Part shown: piece by piece, positions 11,487 through 25,399 of the stretch
How the letters are laid out: every line of letters begins with the position of its first letter
Position numbering within the stretch: position 1 is the stretch's first letter
NCBI GenBank assembly: GCA_036785705.1
Contig: JAWUZG010000056.1
Span: 1,179,001-1,243,000, forward strand
Direction: 5' to 3'
Origin: Acanthornis magna
Taxonomy: Eukaryota > Chordata > Aves > Passeriformes > Acanthizidae
DNA length: 64,000 bases
The notes under the pieces: generated by a model
Seen by the model: the letters and a program-made list of their open reading frames with translations, nothing else
Database searches by the model: none
What the model was told of the DNA's origin: nothing
Translations under genes and position numbers: made by a program

Positions 11487-14400
11487 TAAACTAAAAATAA
11501 GTTTTACCAACTAAAACTAGAATTCAGGCCCTTGGAACTCTGTATATTGCCACCAAAAATCTAATAATTTTGCCAACACAAAGTAACATGGGGAATTCTG
11601 TATTTATGCTTCCTTTGCTGCAAGTGTTAAGTACAGAACCTGAATCAGAGCATGAACTCTAGAAAGGATAAAGCAGATATAATTGATGGAAAAGATGAGA
11701 TGTGAGTAGCCCTCCTCAAAATTAATTCACTTCTTTAAAGCCTGTAACGGTGAGAATTAGAGAATTTTAATGTACAGGTGATCAGCCCTGCGTGCCAGTG
11801 ATGCACAGTGCCACTGAAGCACAGCTTGAAGAAGGTTCAGCAGTGTTCAAAGCCCAGGCAGCGTTTAAAGCCTGGACTATCAGTATTGTCCTGTAACTAC
11901 CAGTTTATCTGCCGGTGGGCCAAGCTGCTGCTGGCAGTGGAAACATCAAACATGCCCTTCTCTATCAACTGCAGCAGCAGATTTGACAGTCCCAGCACAG
12001 TGGCTGGGGGTTCAGGGAGCTGACTGTGGGCAAACACAGGAGGAGCGCTTTGGACAGCATTTCCCACCCAAACAGCCTTTCCCTGTCACTGCCAAGAAGA
12101 AGTTAACAGGTCAGGTGTGTGTTGTGTGCTGCAGGTTGGCCCTGGCAGCTTTATCTCATCAATAATTTGTTGGCCCAGAGTTTCTGTAATCTGTGGATTA
12201 ACCTCTTCCCCAAATGAACATATAAATAGGAACTTGTTACTACAGGTCACTCGCGGAATATTTTTTAACTTGTTTGCTGGAAATGGTATTAAAAGGCAAG
12301 TTCAGTTCACAGATAAGCTCTGCAATGTTCTTATTCCAAGATTATTGGGAGGTTAATTTCTGTGCACAGTGGGTATAGTTGAAAACTGCTGTGGGATGTA
12401 ATTAAATGCTGTCAGCTTCCAGTGTTGTACTAATTGTGGCTTTTTGCTGTCAGATCAGGCCTCTACATCAGTTTAGAACTAATACATCATATCAGAATGG
12501 ATATAATGGATATTTATACTTTCCAGGATATGCAAAGTTCCTTCACTACAAGACAAGAGATATGTTTTAGTGTTATTAAAGCCCAGGCACTGATTTCTCA
12601 GTGATGGCCCATTTCTGCCAATAGCAGATGCCAATTTAGAAATCACAATAAAGTAATGATTATTATGGTTTCTAAAGAAGTTAAGTTTTTATTTAATTTG
12701 GTCTGATGGTATATATATACACAGATTTTCTTTGAAGTGTTTTTAAAATTCAACAGTGATTTGAGACCATCACTTCTGACTTGAGAACATACCACCCAGA
12801 GGTCTTCGTGCTCTGTTTTGATGTTTGCAGTACATCACAAACCCACTCTGTTCATGTGCCCCACAGTCCTTTGTGGCTGTCCTGTAGATGGACAAATCGT
12901 CCAAGAGGTTGCAAGAGAGCACCCAAGGCAATCAGGGTGAAAGCTGTATTTAGAATTCAAGTGCCCTTGACTTCACAATAGGTCTTTGAATAGCCCCTGC
13001 TCCCTCTCCAAAGGTCCTCTCCCACATAATTTTAATAGCTTTAAATATTTTAATATCTTTAATAACCAGTATAGTTTGGCTTGGTTGCGCTGGTTTTCAC
13101 AGTTTAGGTTCAGCAGAAATCAGCTGCTTTCTAGTGGCTGACAGCTCTCAGTAGTGACCTGTCAGATTCAGTGTTCCTACTCACTGGGCAATTCATTGTC
13201 CAATACATGTTGAGAGAGGACAGGACAAGATCATGTAATTGTGCTTTTTATTTACCTGTTTGGGAACTTTTATTTGTGAGATTAATCAGAAAAGTCAAAT
13301 TGGCCTCAGCTAATGGAGCCATCTGTGGAGATCCAGGAGCAGTTTTTCCTCTTACTCACCCTCTTATTGTTGCTTTCCTCCTTTAATTGATGCACTTACT
13401 AGATACCCTGTTATTTATAAATAGACCAAACATTTATTTTTAATAAGCACAAGTGCTGCAATGCTCGGTGCTGTCTCTCAGAATATCTGTAAGGATAATT
13501 CTTACTTTTCCAAACAATATTGTCTGTTTTCTGTTATGCCACTCGGTGTGGGTGAGAGCAGCTGAAGAGAGCCTGGAATTCGCTGCTTTACCTTTATCTG
13601 TCTTTCCTTTAGGGCTTTCACTGACTCTTGAGGCTTCACAGTTAGGATTGTGAGGGTCCTGTCCTTGTCAACAGAAGTGAGGGTGCCTCTCTGTGCCTTT
13701 ACTGCTGAAATGAAAAGCCACTGCAGAACTTGGAAGGAGACTGTGTAAATAAGGCTCATCCTGTTCAATTAGATCATACAGTGAGTTAGTAAGGAGGCCT
13801 GTTGAATTTGGTTTAACCTTACAATGTGGGCAGATGTTTGCAAGGAGAAAAATGAATTAAATATATGATGGCTTAGACAGAAGTTAGGTTTATATATGGG
13901 ATGTTTAATGTTTTCAGGGCAGGCTTAAGAATCAATTTCTTGGTATTGTCCTTAGGCCTGAACTGATTTTAAGCTGCTTGTCATCTGTAGACTTTCAGAG
14001 AGGATAGTCGAAAATGCCTCTTCTTCTTTTATTTTTGATTTAGCTATAAAGTAAGGCGAGCCTCATTTTTATATTTCATTTGAGTGATGTATCAACCACT
14101 TGCTTTTTCACCCTTTCTGTTCTTAGAGATTTGTCTTCCTCTGTGCTAAACACAGGATGTGAAGTTGCAGCTGGCACTCCTTAGCTGTTGAGGTGAAAAG
14201 CCAGGGTTACCCTGCTGGCTCAGGTGCCAGAGGCTCTTTTCCGTGGGAGTGTGCAGGTCCTGAGCTCGTGCAGGGGTGAAACTCCTTCCCCAGGCCCTTC
14301 GCCTGCCAGCAGGGGCCAGGAAACCATCCTCCCCTCCCTGAGTCAGTGTGGAGAGGAAACACAACAGGGGAGCTGCCTTAGCTTTAAGGTTTCAAAATCA

Positions 14401-14923
14401 GCACTCAGGCTTCAGAACTTGTGCCTTGCTGGGCAGAACATGGTGGGATGGAGCATTTCTCAAGGCCTCCTTTCTGGGGCTTTAACCTCTAAGCAGTGTG
14501 GGAAGAAGAAATGGATACAAATACACAATAGATATCCTTAATGTGAGTGAAGGCCTCTCTCCAATCCAAATGACAGTGAGGCAGTTCTGGCTCAGGGCTT
14601 AATCCTAAACTAATTTTCCATTGATATTCAGTGGCTGAAATTTTATTGTGGGTGAATTCACTCATGCTTGAAAACTAGTTTGAGACTTTCACACTGAGTG
14701 GGGGATTATTATAACACTAATTTCACTAAAGAGAGGTGTTGCAGGGAGCAAAAATGTCTATTTTAGTAGAAAATACTACTTTGGTATACACTCCAGTGAT
14801 TTTCACGATGAAGTTTTGTCTGAGGACTACTCAAAGAATGTAGATTTTCTACAGTCCCAGTTGTGTCCATGGGTTTGTATGTGCATGTAGGTATGCTTGT
14901 GTATTTATTTAAAGGGAAAGATT

Positions 14924-14939
14924 AAAAAAAAAAAAAAAA
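14924..14939 (+). repeat. Poly(A) run, A16
   Basis: This is an uninterrupted run of 16 A residues. It could be the tail of an old retrotransposed sequence or a simple homopolymer. No recognisable element body precedes it. Confidence 0.75.
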
Positions 14940-16607
14940 GGAGCTAGCCCAGGATTCAGAATTGTCTGGTTTGTTTTTCTAAGGCAGCTTTAAACTGCAT
15001 TTCTTAGCCCCTGGCATTTTAGACAGAATCTTCAAACACTAGATAAAAGGAAAGAAAAAATTCTTAAGATGGATTTCGACTATATTTTACTAATTAGTTA
15101 TTATTTCTTCCATCAGTGAACAGTTTAACAAGTGTAGAATAGAGTTGCACAAGTGTGTCCTTCCAGAAATAGAAGTCAGCATGTTTCAAAATATTTGGTT
15201 TCCATTCAGAAATAATTTCTTCTGAAAAACTTTAGTTCCTGAGGTCTGTTCAAACAGGCTTTCCAGATCAGCTTCTGATTTGGACATCCTGCGGGACCAG
15301 CAGAAAACATTCTTTAGGTTGATGAAGGAAAAATAATTTTTCTAAATTTCTTTTTAGTTTAATGGAAGTATTTATTTTGGAGGTTTGTCTTTGAGGGAGG
15401 GTCTACACCAGAGTATTTCAGTTAGTTCAAAAATATTTCAAATAGTCTAAATGTGCTAAAGTCACATAGAGCAGAGATAGCAAAGCTGACATTAAATCAT
15501 TTCAGCTGTTAAAGCTCAGCATTATTTCTGATTCTGCTCTACTTATTAACTAATAATAATACTTTAACAGGAGAAATGTATGGAAGTGAGTACTTTGGTC
15601 CAGGACATTGGATTTCACCCAATAACTCTTGCACCAAATTAATAAATTATGATTTAACTAGGATCATATTTTTCTAGGAGATAATCAGATTTGATTTAAA
15701 AACTTTAAATGATTGAGAGTCGACTATATATGCTAAGTATATTATGCTCATCATTAATTTCTCTTGGCATTAAAAACCCCCCATTTTATTCTTACCTGGA
15801 TTCATTCAGCTTCAGCTTCCAAGTATTAGCTGTTCCTGTGCATTATCAGAAATCTTCTTCCCGTTCAGGTCCTCCCACACTGTCATCCCCAGCATAAACT
15901 GATACTTCTGATTCTTCTGCGAGAAGGATTTCTCTGACCTCTCATTTTCTGTTCTGCGAGCCCTGCAGTTTGCCAGTGCCCTGCAGAGAGAGGAGCAGCG
16001 GTGCAGGACAGAGGGTTTGGTCTCACTTCTCTCCTGGAACACTGAGCGCAGAATCCAAAAGCTGTTGCAAAGTGGTGCTGGCTTTATCTCACTCTGTGTT
16101 CCTTTGTACTACCCACTGACTTGTATGAATGCAGCAGCGATTTTTCCCCGGTTTGGTTTTATTTCTGAAGCACTCAGTTCACATTATGTGACTGCTTTAA
16201 TGAGTGCAGCAAAAGCCAGCCAAGTACCAGCACAGGCCAGTTGGTCTTTTCATGTGTTTCTTTGTTGGCCACGTTGGGTAGGATGAGGCATATGTGTAAA
16301 TCACTCTTTCTGAGCTGTGTGTATTTTTCTGTACCAAATGTCAGATAATGAGATGAAAACATTATATTGAACTTTCTATTTAGTCTGCTTGTTTTTGAAT
16401 TTGTCAAACATACTTGTGTCCTGGGGTAAGTGGTGCTTCAGAGGGTGCCACAGATGCCAAACCCTGATAAAATCTACCCTATCTTGTTAATGAACACACA
16501 AACAGTTGTTCCCCATCTGCTGCCTCTGTCTGAAAGGTTAGGAAGCCCTTCCTTCTTGATCACAAAGGACATAATTATTGTCTGTAGAGGAGTCAAGTAC
16601 AAAGACA

Positions 16608-16648
16608 GTCCATCCAGTCTGACCGCTACTACACTGCAGGCCACCAAA
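16608..16648. mobile_element. Probable old CR1-type LINE remnant
   Basis: The stretch gtccatccagtctgacc, then cactgcaggcca, resembles the segment of sauropsid CR1 LINE 3' regions that reads roughly 'gaccatctagtctgacc ... acacaggcca'. It is short and diverged, the element edges are not visible, and similarity may extend over about 16560-16660. CR1 is the dominant interspersed repeat family of birds and other sauropsids, so its presence would fit the host inference. This identification is from memory of the family consensus. Confidence 0.4.
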
Positions 16649-16941
16649 GATTAACAGCTGCTTCTCCTTTGATTAGGTTAGGTAATAACAGTTACTTTAG
16701 TTAATAATTGGATGGATTCCCAGGCCATGTAATTCAGGTTTAGGCTGTCATTTTTTGCTGGCATGTAGCTGAGCTGTATTATTGGAACAGAGCCTGTAAT
16801 CCTATTAGTCAGTTGTCACTCAAGCCATAGGAGAGAAGGGAAATTCAGATCCATTAAGGTGTTGTAACAGGTAGGTAAATAAGTCAGCCATGCTTGCCCA
16901 CTGTGCAGGGAGTTGTCTTGATTATTTGTCTTCTTTTTAAA

Positions 16942-16986
16942 GGATTAATTTTAAGTTTCTAAATATGTTTAATTCATAATTAATCC
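16942..16986. promoter_or_regulatory. Inverted pair of TAATCC-type homeodomain sites
   Basis: GGATTAATT (16942-16950) and AATTAATCC (16978-16986) are perfect inverted copies 27 bases apart, in AT-rich intron. TAATCC is the known core for K50 homeodomain factors (OTX, CRX, PITX). Regulatory function is inferred from the motifs only. Confidence 0.3.
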
Positions 16987-19900
16987 ATAAAATGGTTACA
17001 TGGTTTGTCTGATTTATCGCTGTTTCTGTTTACCGAGCCACACATGCATTAGTGTACACACTTTCCACAAAGTAACTTGATTCATGCAGCGTTCTGCTGA
17101 AGTTAGTGGCTGTGTGCTTCAAGTGACAAGTTTAGAATGGTCCAGAGATAAAAATACATGCTTACTGTCACATCAGCTGGGTTGGCTTTCCTCCTGGACA
17201 AACAAGACCATGATAGCTCCCAACGGTGGGCTTGGGAGGGATAAGGAAAACAAGACTCTTTTCATGGATTGGTTTTGAGTGCTGTGTCTGCTGCCCCGAG
17301 GAACTGCATCTCTGTTTTTGTTTATTTTAATGTTTGAGACACATCTAGGTGGCATCCCCAAGGTTTTTGTGCGTCCTCATCTCTGTTAAAAAATGCATAG
17401 ATGACATTAATAATAATTTTTGCCTACTTGTTCATTTGTCTCTGCTCTCCTGTGTCACCAGGTAACTTCAGAGCATAGAAATCCTTTTGTATTTAAAACT
17501 CAAATTGTTTAAAATGTTGTTTGAAGTAGTTTTGAATTTCTGAAAATATTTATTAGCAAATCAAAATTTGACACACTGTTTAAAAACAATGCATAAAAAC
17601 ATGCTTATACATTTTCTGTTGTTCAAGCAACATGAATTCTGTGGTGTCAATTGCCTTTGCAGAATAACCCTCCCAATCTAAACGTGCAGCCACTCAAAGA
17701 ACAGTTCCTACAGTGAAATTATGAAACAGGTTTCATAAACATGAGAGCTAATTCATTTGGGAAACCAAGTTAGAAATCTGGAGGATTCTTTCAAGCAGCA
17801 AAAACATGCAATGCTGATTTATGCTCTTTTCAGATAGGGATTTAACATGTATTCTCTGCAGGATCTATCATTTTTCATATTCACATGGTGCCTGATCTAC
17901 TCAGATAGTGGGTGTCACCAGGGCAAAAGTTGTAGTTACCTGAAAGGGTCTTTCCCTCTGACACAGGTTCGGGTGGGGATCAGTTTTAATAAGAACATTA
18001 TGTGAGCAAGGGCCATCAATAACTGAGATGCCACAGTCCACTTCTTTAGAATTTCTATTATAATATGTACCAGCTAATGTAAAGCTTTAGCACTACAGGA
18101 TATCATAATTTCAAAGGTATTAGTTAACTTTTGAGAGAAAGGCAAACCGGATAAGATACCTTGCTCCTATATTTTTATGATCTAAGAAAGATTTTTTTAG
18201 ATAATTATAAAAATACTTAAATTTTGAAAATTTTAAGTAGGAAGTAATTCAAGTAGGAATTAATTCGGACATATTTAAAAATAATTTGGTGTGATTCAGC
18301 TGCTTCGGAGGTAGAATGACAGTATGTTTCAACACTGGGGAGATGCAATGCTGTGTGTTCTTTATAACAGCTCACCAGTTTGAGGCCTTGTCACGGGCAG
18401 AAAACATCAGCAGTGCAATATTCAAGTGATTCTTCTGCTCCTTGTGGACAGAGCACGTTTTCCTTTCAGCCCCCATGGCCTGCACTGGCCCAAGGCCAAG
18501 CTCAGTGAGCTGTGCCTGAACCTGGGATTCCTGGGAGCTGCACCCTTGGGTGGGCACCAAGGGCATTCACATGTGCTGAAAGCAGCAGCTGCTTTGGCAT
18601 CAGCATTGCCTTCCAGTAAATGGGTTAGAAGCCCTTGGAGTTCTCCATCTCAAAAGAATCACTGGAGACAAATACATTAAATGTTGTGCTAAAAGTCAAG
18701 TATCTGTGTGGCAGTTTCACAGACCTCTGTGAGCACAGGTAACAAACACTGTACTTGTATTTGCTGCTGGCTGTATCTTGCTTTTACTGAAGCTTTTCTC
18801 CTCTCTCTTCCATGCAGACAGTTAGGGATTTATTTTCATGGATAGACAGCAAAATGCTAATGAATTTTTATGAGTCATCTAGAAAGAGCAGTAATAGGAC
18901 ATACAGCTAAATCATATAAAATCAGAAGAAATTGCAGACACTTCTGCTTGATAGAAAATGTTAGTCATAAGAGAAGTTTTAAAAATGCAAATGTGTATTT
19001 TGACAAGTATACTTGTAGTAAAGTATTAGACAAAAGTGAATCAGGCACTCTGAAAAAAAGTCTGTCTATAAAAGAAGTGATGCTCCAGATTGAAGTGGAA
19101 GGAGAACACATAGGAAATGAAACAGCTTTAAAAGATTTATATGTTTTTAAAATAGGTATGTTACAACCTCCCCTCAGAATAGGGAGATACTGTTGCTTCT
19201 TTCAGTGTGGCTCTGGTGACTGATTTGGGATAGGGGCAAGTTCCTTTCTGGACTTTTCATTATCAGGTATTTATGGAGAAAAGAGGAGTTCTGGAAAAAA
19301 TCACAGATAAGAAAAGTTTACATGAAAAAATATAAAAGAAAGGGTGAACATAGAATTGAGAAGCAAGCCAAATAGGAAAAGGAAACAGTGTACAAATTCA
19401 AGAATAGAGAAATTGCTGAGGGGAGAAACAAAATGAATGCAATAAATCGGATGTAACTCAGAGTAATGGGATGAAATAGAGAAAGGGCATATTTGGTCTA
19501 AATGACAGGAAAGACTTCTAGCCACAAGAGCTAATAGGTTGTGGCATAATCTCCCATGAGAAATAGGGAAAGTGAGAAGTGGCAAGTGCTGGGCACATTT
19601 GGAACTGGAGTAGCACTAACACATAAATCAGCAGTGTCACAGAAATGCTGCACTCGCCAGCTCCTCTCGGGCCTGCTCTGCACTGCTCAGGCTGTGCCCA
19701 TTGCCAAGGCAAAGGCACATTGGAATAACAAAATCTCTCTTTACACCTGTGAAGTTTGAAGCTGAAGCGGGCAGGGATAAGTTAGGAAGCCTAGGCTCTG
19801 TCTGGGGGTGCTGCAGCACTGGGGGAGCAGGGCAGGAGGAGGAGGAGGTTTGAGAGCTGTGGCTCTGAGCCAAGGTGCTCAAATAAAGTCAATAATGGTG

Positions 19901-21440
19901 ATTTGTGGCAGGACTGTTCCTTTGCTGTTTGCGTCTTTTCCTTATGGCTCTACCAGGGGTTTGGTGGAAAGTGTTATGGGGAGCCAAGGGAGCTTAAGGA
20001 GGCAGGGGTTTGAGGTCTTTTTTTAGATGGGAGGAAGAGGAAGCAGAGGAAGAATACATAAGTGAAACTCAAAAATAACTCTGCAGCTAAGGCACACTTA
20101 TCGGGCTCACTGGGCTAAAATTAACTGCTAGAAATTATACTTATCAACTAGCCTGTAGGAAATCACTGGTTGATTTTCTTACTGCTTGGTCAGTTGGCAC
20201 ACAGATTTCCACTCATTTGAGGCTAGTTATTCCTTGGAAGGTAAATCTTTTGGTTGTCTAAAAACTGACATGCAGTCCATACCAATTGGGGAAAATGCTT
20301 CCTTTTTGAATATCTGACTTCTGTGAATGGTTTTTCCATAGCTTGGAACTTAAATACAATATAGCTGTCTGCTTGAAACTTGAGAGAAAGTTGCATGTTT
20401 GTTTTTTTTTTTTAAAGTACGATACATGTTTTGTGTGTGATGTCTGATCTTACAGGGAAAAATGTCCATCTAAATCATATTATAGTTAATTATTTTTCTA
20501 GTTGTTCAAATAAAGGTTTTGTTATCAGAGTCACTAGGAGTTTTTTCTGTTATGCAATTTATTACAGTAGAAAACATTCTTTACAGACTAATAATAATTG
20601 TGTTTATAGAGGACTTTACATTTTTTCCTGCATGCCAAGTGCCTGCAGTACTGGGGGAAAAAAGAACGAATTATTTCTTATTAACTAGAATATCATCAAC
20701 ATTAACAAAATCAAGATGATCAAGTAAAAACTGCCAATAAAACTGTACAAAATTAGCAGCTTAGTAGCAACAAAGAAGATCTTGCTTTATTGTAAACAGA
20801 GGAGATTAAACCAATTTTGCAGGGAAGGAGAAGAGTGTAAGGTCTAAAATACTGGATCAGCTCCAGTAAAACCCCAGTCATTTTCAAACTGTGAGAATAA
20901 TGCTAGGATGGTATTTAAGAGTAAAATTGTGCTAAGTGCAAGTTCCAAGTGGACACCTAGGATAAAGGGATGTGCCTGAGCTGTTTTATGCGTTTTGTAA
21001 ACCAAGCCTTGGAGGTTGTCTCCTGTTGGAAGAGTTTGTAAAAAGGAGGAAGTACCCATCTAGAGATTGTACATTTTTTAAATAATGTACAAAGCAATAT
21101 AGCTACAAAGGTAATAGCAACAGATAAAGATGAACTTTATTAAAATTCCTATAACTGTGAGTCATTACAGAAAATACGGTGTTCAAGTGTATTATCTGTA
21201 TAGTATTTGATATGTTTATATGATCATTGAAAAAAAAAATACACCTGAGACTTTCAGCTCCTGCTCTAGAAAGCTGTCTTCCTTGTGCATGAGGTGAAAT
21301 GCTCTTTCTCAAAGGTGTTCAACATGATAAATATATGTATTAAGGACTTTCTACACTGACAAAATCCACAACTGTCATACCCTTTATGTAGACATTCCTT
21401 TAATTTCTGTTGATTATCTTCTGTGTTTGTGTTTCTTTAG

Positions 21441-21556
21441 AACACAGCAGATAAAATTGCATTCCGGGCTGCAGGAGGACTGACTGCTCTTGAAAATGTT
21501 CTTCAGACGGTGACTTCTCCCACCAACCTGAATGCAGCTTCACGGGTTCCCTTTAA
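21441..21556 (+). CDS. SCAPER: SCAPER coding exon (NTADKIAFRAAGGLTALENV...)
   Basis: The acceptor is gtttctttag before AAC. The donor is gtaagtat after CCC TTT AA, a near-consensus site. The 116-base exon enters in phase 0 and ends two bases into a Lys codon completed by the next exon. It encodes NTADKIAFRAAGGLTALENV, then LQTVTSPTNLNAASRVPF. The AGGLTALE core is characteristic of SCAPER. It follows LEKE directly in the vertebrate protein, so no exon is missing from the 17-kb intron upstream. The peptide looks like a helix-turn-helix unit of the C-terminal helical domain. The residues after LQTV are more variable between species. Skipping this exon would shift the frame. Confidence 0.97.
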
Positions 21557-23275
21557 GTAAGTATGATGGGTCCTTCATCTGCCACTTAGAGTCACTAGAA
21601 TATTCATTTCATATCTGCTGCTTCACTGCTTCTTCTCCTCCTAGTCCCATGTTGAACTTCAGAGCAAAAAACTCTGCTGTTCTCTATGCCATGGCAGGTG
21701 AAAGACATTTGCACTCACCCTCTGGTTTCCTAACTTGGTCATTTCATTTTGAGTTATGATATATTCGAGCAGCAGCTAATTGTATGAAAAGAGAAAAGAC
21801 AAAACTGTGTTTAACAGAGGAGAAGATACATATCTTTCAAAGTTTGTCTGTAAAAATCTCTAGTGGGAAGCAGGGGAATTTTTAAAGGGTTGTAATTCAC
21901 TGGAATCTGACTGCTTTTAAAATTAAATAGTTGTAAGTTACTGCTAGCTGAAAGGGCTTCTAAAAACAGGTAAATCAAAATTCTTGTGGATTAGAGAAAT
22001 TCCTCTTTATAGAATGGAAGAATGGAAGGGTTTATATGTCTAATCCCTAAAAAAGAAGGTGGTGATTAAGCAGAATTCCTGCAAAAACTGATAAATCAAA
22101 AGCATGCTCTTTTCCCTAATATCTGACTGTAGTTCTTATACAGTCAAGAGCACAGAGGTGCTTTCAGAGAAGAGCTAGGCATGGTTTTAGTACAAGAGGA
22201 ACCAAACCCAGGATATCCTGGTGTGTACCATTGTCATCATTTGTTTGTAGATATTTTGTAATATTGGTATAATTGGAATTTAGGCACTACACTGCGAGAG
22301 TTTGAATTAAAACTGGCCAGTGATGTGTTACGGGACATAAGTGTGAAGTGCTGGCAAAGAGCACTAAGGAAAAAGCATGTTTTTAGTATCTTGACTTTGC
22401 ACTTCTAAGACAATAAATAGAATTCCTGCCTTTGCAGCCATGCCAAATACACTTGCTGTGAGTCCAGCCAGCTCCTCTGGTGAGCAATCCTGAACTGGGC
22501 CTATGGTGAGCAGCTCAGGGACAGCCTTGGGGCTTCTTCATTTGCAGAGTCTCTAATTTTGAGTTATCTCATCAATGTGGGATAAACTTCACAAGGGGCA
22601 GGATTGCACTGTGTGCTCACATAAAGCCTAGTTTAAATTGAGCTTTAAATTCTTAGAATGTGCACCTTTTATACATCTTTGATTCTTGTTTTTTCCTTTT
22701 AGGAATAGTCTTGCTTTGTTTATTGAGAAGGTTTGAGAGCACTGTGTTTTCATTACTGAAAACATTGTGTTTGAAGTTTGGTAGACAGTTGGAGGATGTA
22801 TTAGTTCTCAAAGGAGCTTGTGCTGATAAATAAAGCCTCATGTCAGCCACATTTGTGTAATAGAAATCAATCCCAGGAGTTGATCAGAGGTTCTCCTCTC
22901 TCTGACAGCCTCTGTCTATCTCATACCCCTTTCAGACCAGTGGTCTCTCAGATTCCTGAGCCTATTCATGACTGAATTATAAAAAGGGTTTTTTTGTCTT
23001 TGAAAAATTCTCTAAACATTGTTTTATTAACATAAGTTTTCCACTAGCCATATTTCCAAAAGAAATATGGGGGCAGAAAACAGATTAGTATAAACTCTTC
23101 TGACAGCATTGTATGATAAAAACATCTTCTGAAGAACTTTGCTGCACTCCTGAAATACAGCATTTCATTCAACCTCACAAGTATGGAAGTTGGGAAGTTA
23201 TCCATCAGGTTGCACATAATTTGCCACAGGATGCTGCTCCCTAAAGCAAACTGCTCTTGCAGGGTTGTTCTGCAA

Positions 23276-23315
23276 GAGTCTGACTGCTTGAGTCTGACTT
23301 AGAGTCTGGAGTCTG
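23276..23315. repeat. Degenerate minisatellite, four GAGTCTG copies
   Basis: GAGTCTG occurs at 23276, 23290, 23302 and 23309 within 40 bases. The first two copies extend to GAGTCTGACT. It looks like local slippage-derived sequence. Confidence 0.6.
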
Positions 23316-25399
23316 CTGGAAGTGGCCCAGGGAGCTTGGTGTTGCTGCATGGGATGTGGAGCCTCCTCTGTTGATATTTTTGTGGTCTTTTTGATGGAGA
23401 AGAATGTTCTGTGCAGAATCTGTACCGCAACTGTCGAGAACAAGGAATAGTTCCAGAGGGTGGGACTTTTTGTGAGCAGTTTGACCAGGCACAAACCATG
23501 TTCATGGTATTGGTATGGGCTCACTGAAAGGATTTAAGAAGTTTTTCACATACAGAGTGTTTGAGGGAGGTTCAAAACTAAAGGACAATCATAGAATATA
23601 TTTATTTCTTCAAACAAGGAAGAAAATCCAGATCACATTTCTCATTTAATTTTGAAATGAGTTTGAAGTTACTTTTCTTTCTTTTGTGCAAATATCATTT
23701 ACATCCTGATTTCTTGAACTTTGAAGCTGGGGAAGCAGCAGTTTTCTCTGTTTAAAGACAAAGGAAAGCCCTGTGGAGAGAAGTTGAATTAAAACTTTTC
23801 ATGAATTGTCCTCCAGTCTTTCCCCAGCCAAATATGCTTTGCTAAAGGACACCACTGTACTTCAGATTGTTTGTGGGTTCTTGCAATGTTTAACCATTTA
23901 TGCTCATCTTAAATTGGGAATTTGTCTGTTGCTTTGTGATGAGGATAAGCTATTTACAAGTAGGTGAGGAGATTACATGGGCTATTATCTACATCTCTCT
24001 TTCTCCAAAATCCTGGCAGTATGGTGCAGCTCAGAACTTTAATCCCATGTCTACAAGATAAAGCTTTATTATCAGAAGATTTAACAATATGCCTGTTGTT
24101 TTGTACCACTGTCCAGCTTGGTAGTTAGAGCAGCAGGACGGGAAATGCTGTGAGGAAGATGTGACATTTATGAGACAGATGATACGTTTGGTGTTGGGGC
24201 AATCTTTCTTCCCTTCAAATAAGTCACTGGAAAAGGGAAAGAGAAAGCAGTGGGTTATAGTAAGTTTTATTATTGGTGTTAACATTAAAATTAATGTCCA
24301 GCCGCATTATTTCTTAAAGCAGCATTTTGTAATTTTCCAGAATTTGTCCAGTTCTCCACAAAATAAGTCAAGGTCAGCAGAATTTCTAAAGGTTTCAGGG
24401 CCTTATGGTATTCTTCTTACACTTCTACTGAAAAGCAAATGGGAGCTGCACAGCAAAACAATTCCATGCCTTAAGATGAAGTCCAGGAGCTGAGTCTCAT
24501 CCCCTGGGTTGCCTTGCAACATGCAGTTCATTTAGAATTGGCCCCCTTGTGCCTTGACATGTTGGTAACACACCTGCTAACAAATGAAGCTTGCAGGGTT
24601 TGTTTCATTAACATTTGGGAAATACATTGAGTTTCTTGATTGACCAGTATTTTAAAAGAGAAATTGGCAGTATTTGTGTAAGGAGCAAAGTGGGACTTCT
24701 GCTACAAGTTAAGATAGGATTGAAGCCAAGTTTATTGTATCTTCTATATTGATACAGTTTTTTGCATGATTTATGTAAGGCAAATATTATCAGGGTAAAA
24801 AAACTCAAACCATAATTACATACATAAAGAGAAAAAATTAGTGCCCCCATAATATTTTTGGTAACATTGATACAAATTACTTTTTCCAGAGAGAATTATT
24901 TTGAGCTAAGAGCAGGTTTTATAGCTTGTTCTCTGTAATTTTTACTTGGGTTTATGAGCATACACTTCGTAAGCTGCACTGTTGCTGTTCATGCAGTTTT
25001 ATAGGATTGTTCACAAACAAACATTTTTTTACTTAAAATGTGGAACAAGCTTTCCTATTTATTCCATGTAGAGGTTATTCCATGTGGAGAAGCATATTAA
25101 TTTCTTAACTTATTAGAAACAAATTAATTGAAAACTAGCAATTGGTCCAGGGACATAAAGATACTCTGAAGAGAATGACCACTGTGCAAGTTCAACATCT
25201 GAAACCTGCAGCATCTGTCTCTTCCCATGACCTATTCCTGCTGTCTGGTTTAGCTGGATTTTGGGCTCAGAGCTCAAGAATAAAGCAGCATTGCCCTCGT
25301 GTGCAATAAAAGAACAACAATTTAGTTGTTGAAAGCACCTCTGTGAAATGTTATGAAACTTTCAGACTTAAAGCCAGGTCTTACATGAAATGATTGATA

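Larger units (their letters stand above)
4319..21440 (+). other. SCAPER intron, about 17.1 kb (largest complete intron)
   Basis: No coding exon was found here. Items seen are a three-copy short tandem repeat at 7934-7975, a hairpin with tRNA-like box motifs at 8579-8663, and alternating TA/TG sequence at 9642-9701. There is also a GC-rich patch near 10,660-10,910, an AT-rich inverted repeat at 11429-11486, and an A16 run at 14924-14939. A probable CR1-type fossil lies at 16608-16648 and an inverted pair of TAATCC sites at 16942-16986. A 117-codon open frame at 18870-19223 has no recognised homology. The rest is unremarkable AT-rich intron. Confidence 0.6.

Noticed and set aside
14880..14960. 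A16 run as the tail of a processed pseudogene
   Set aside because: The preceding sequence shows no coding-like frame and no polyadenylation signal at a fitting distance.
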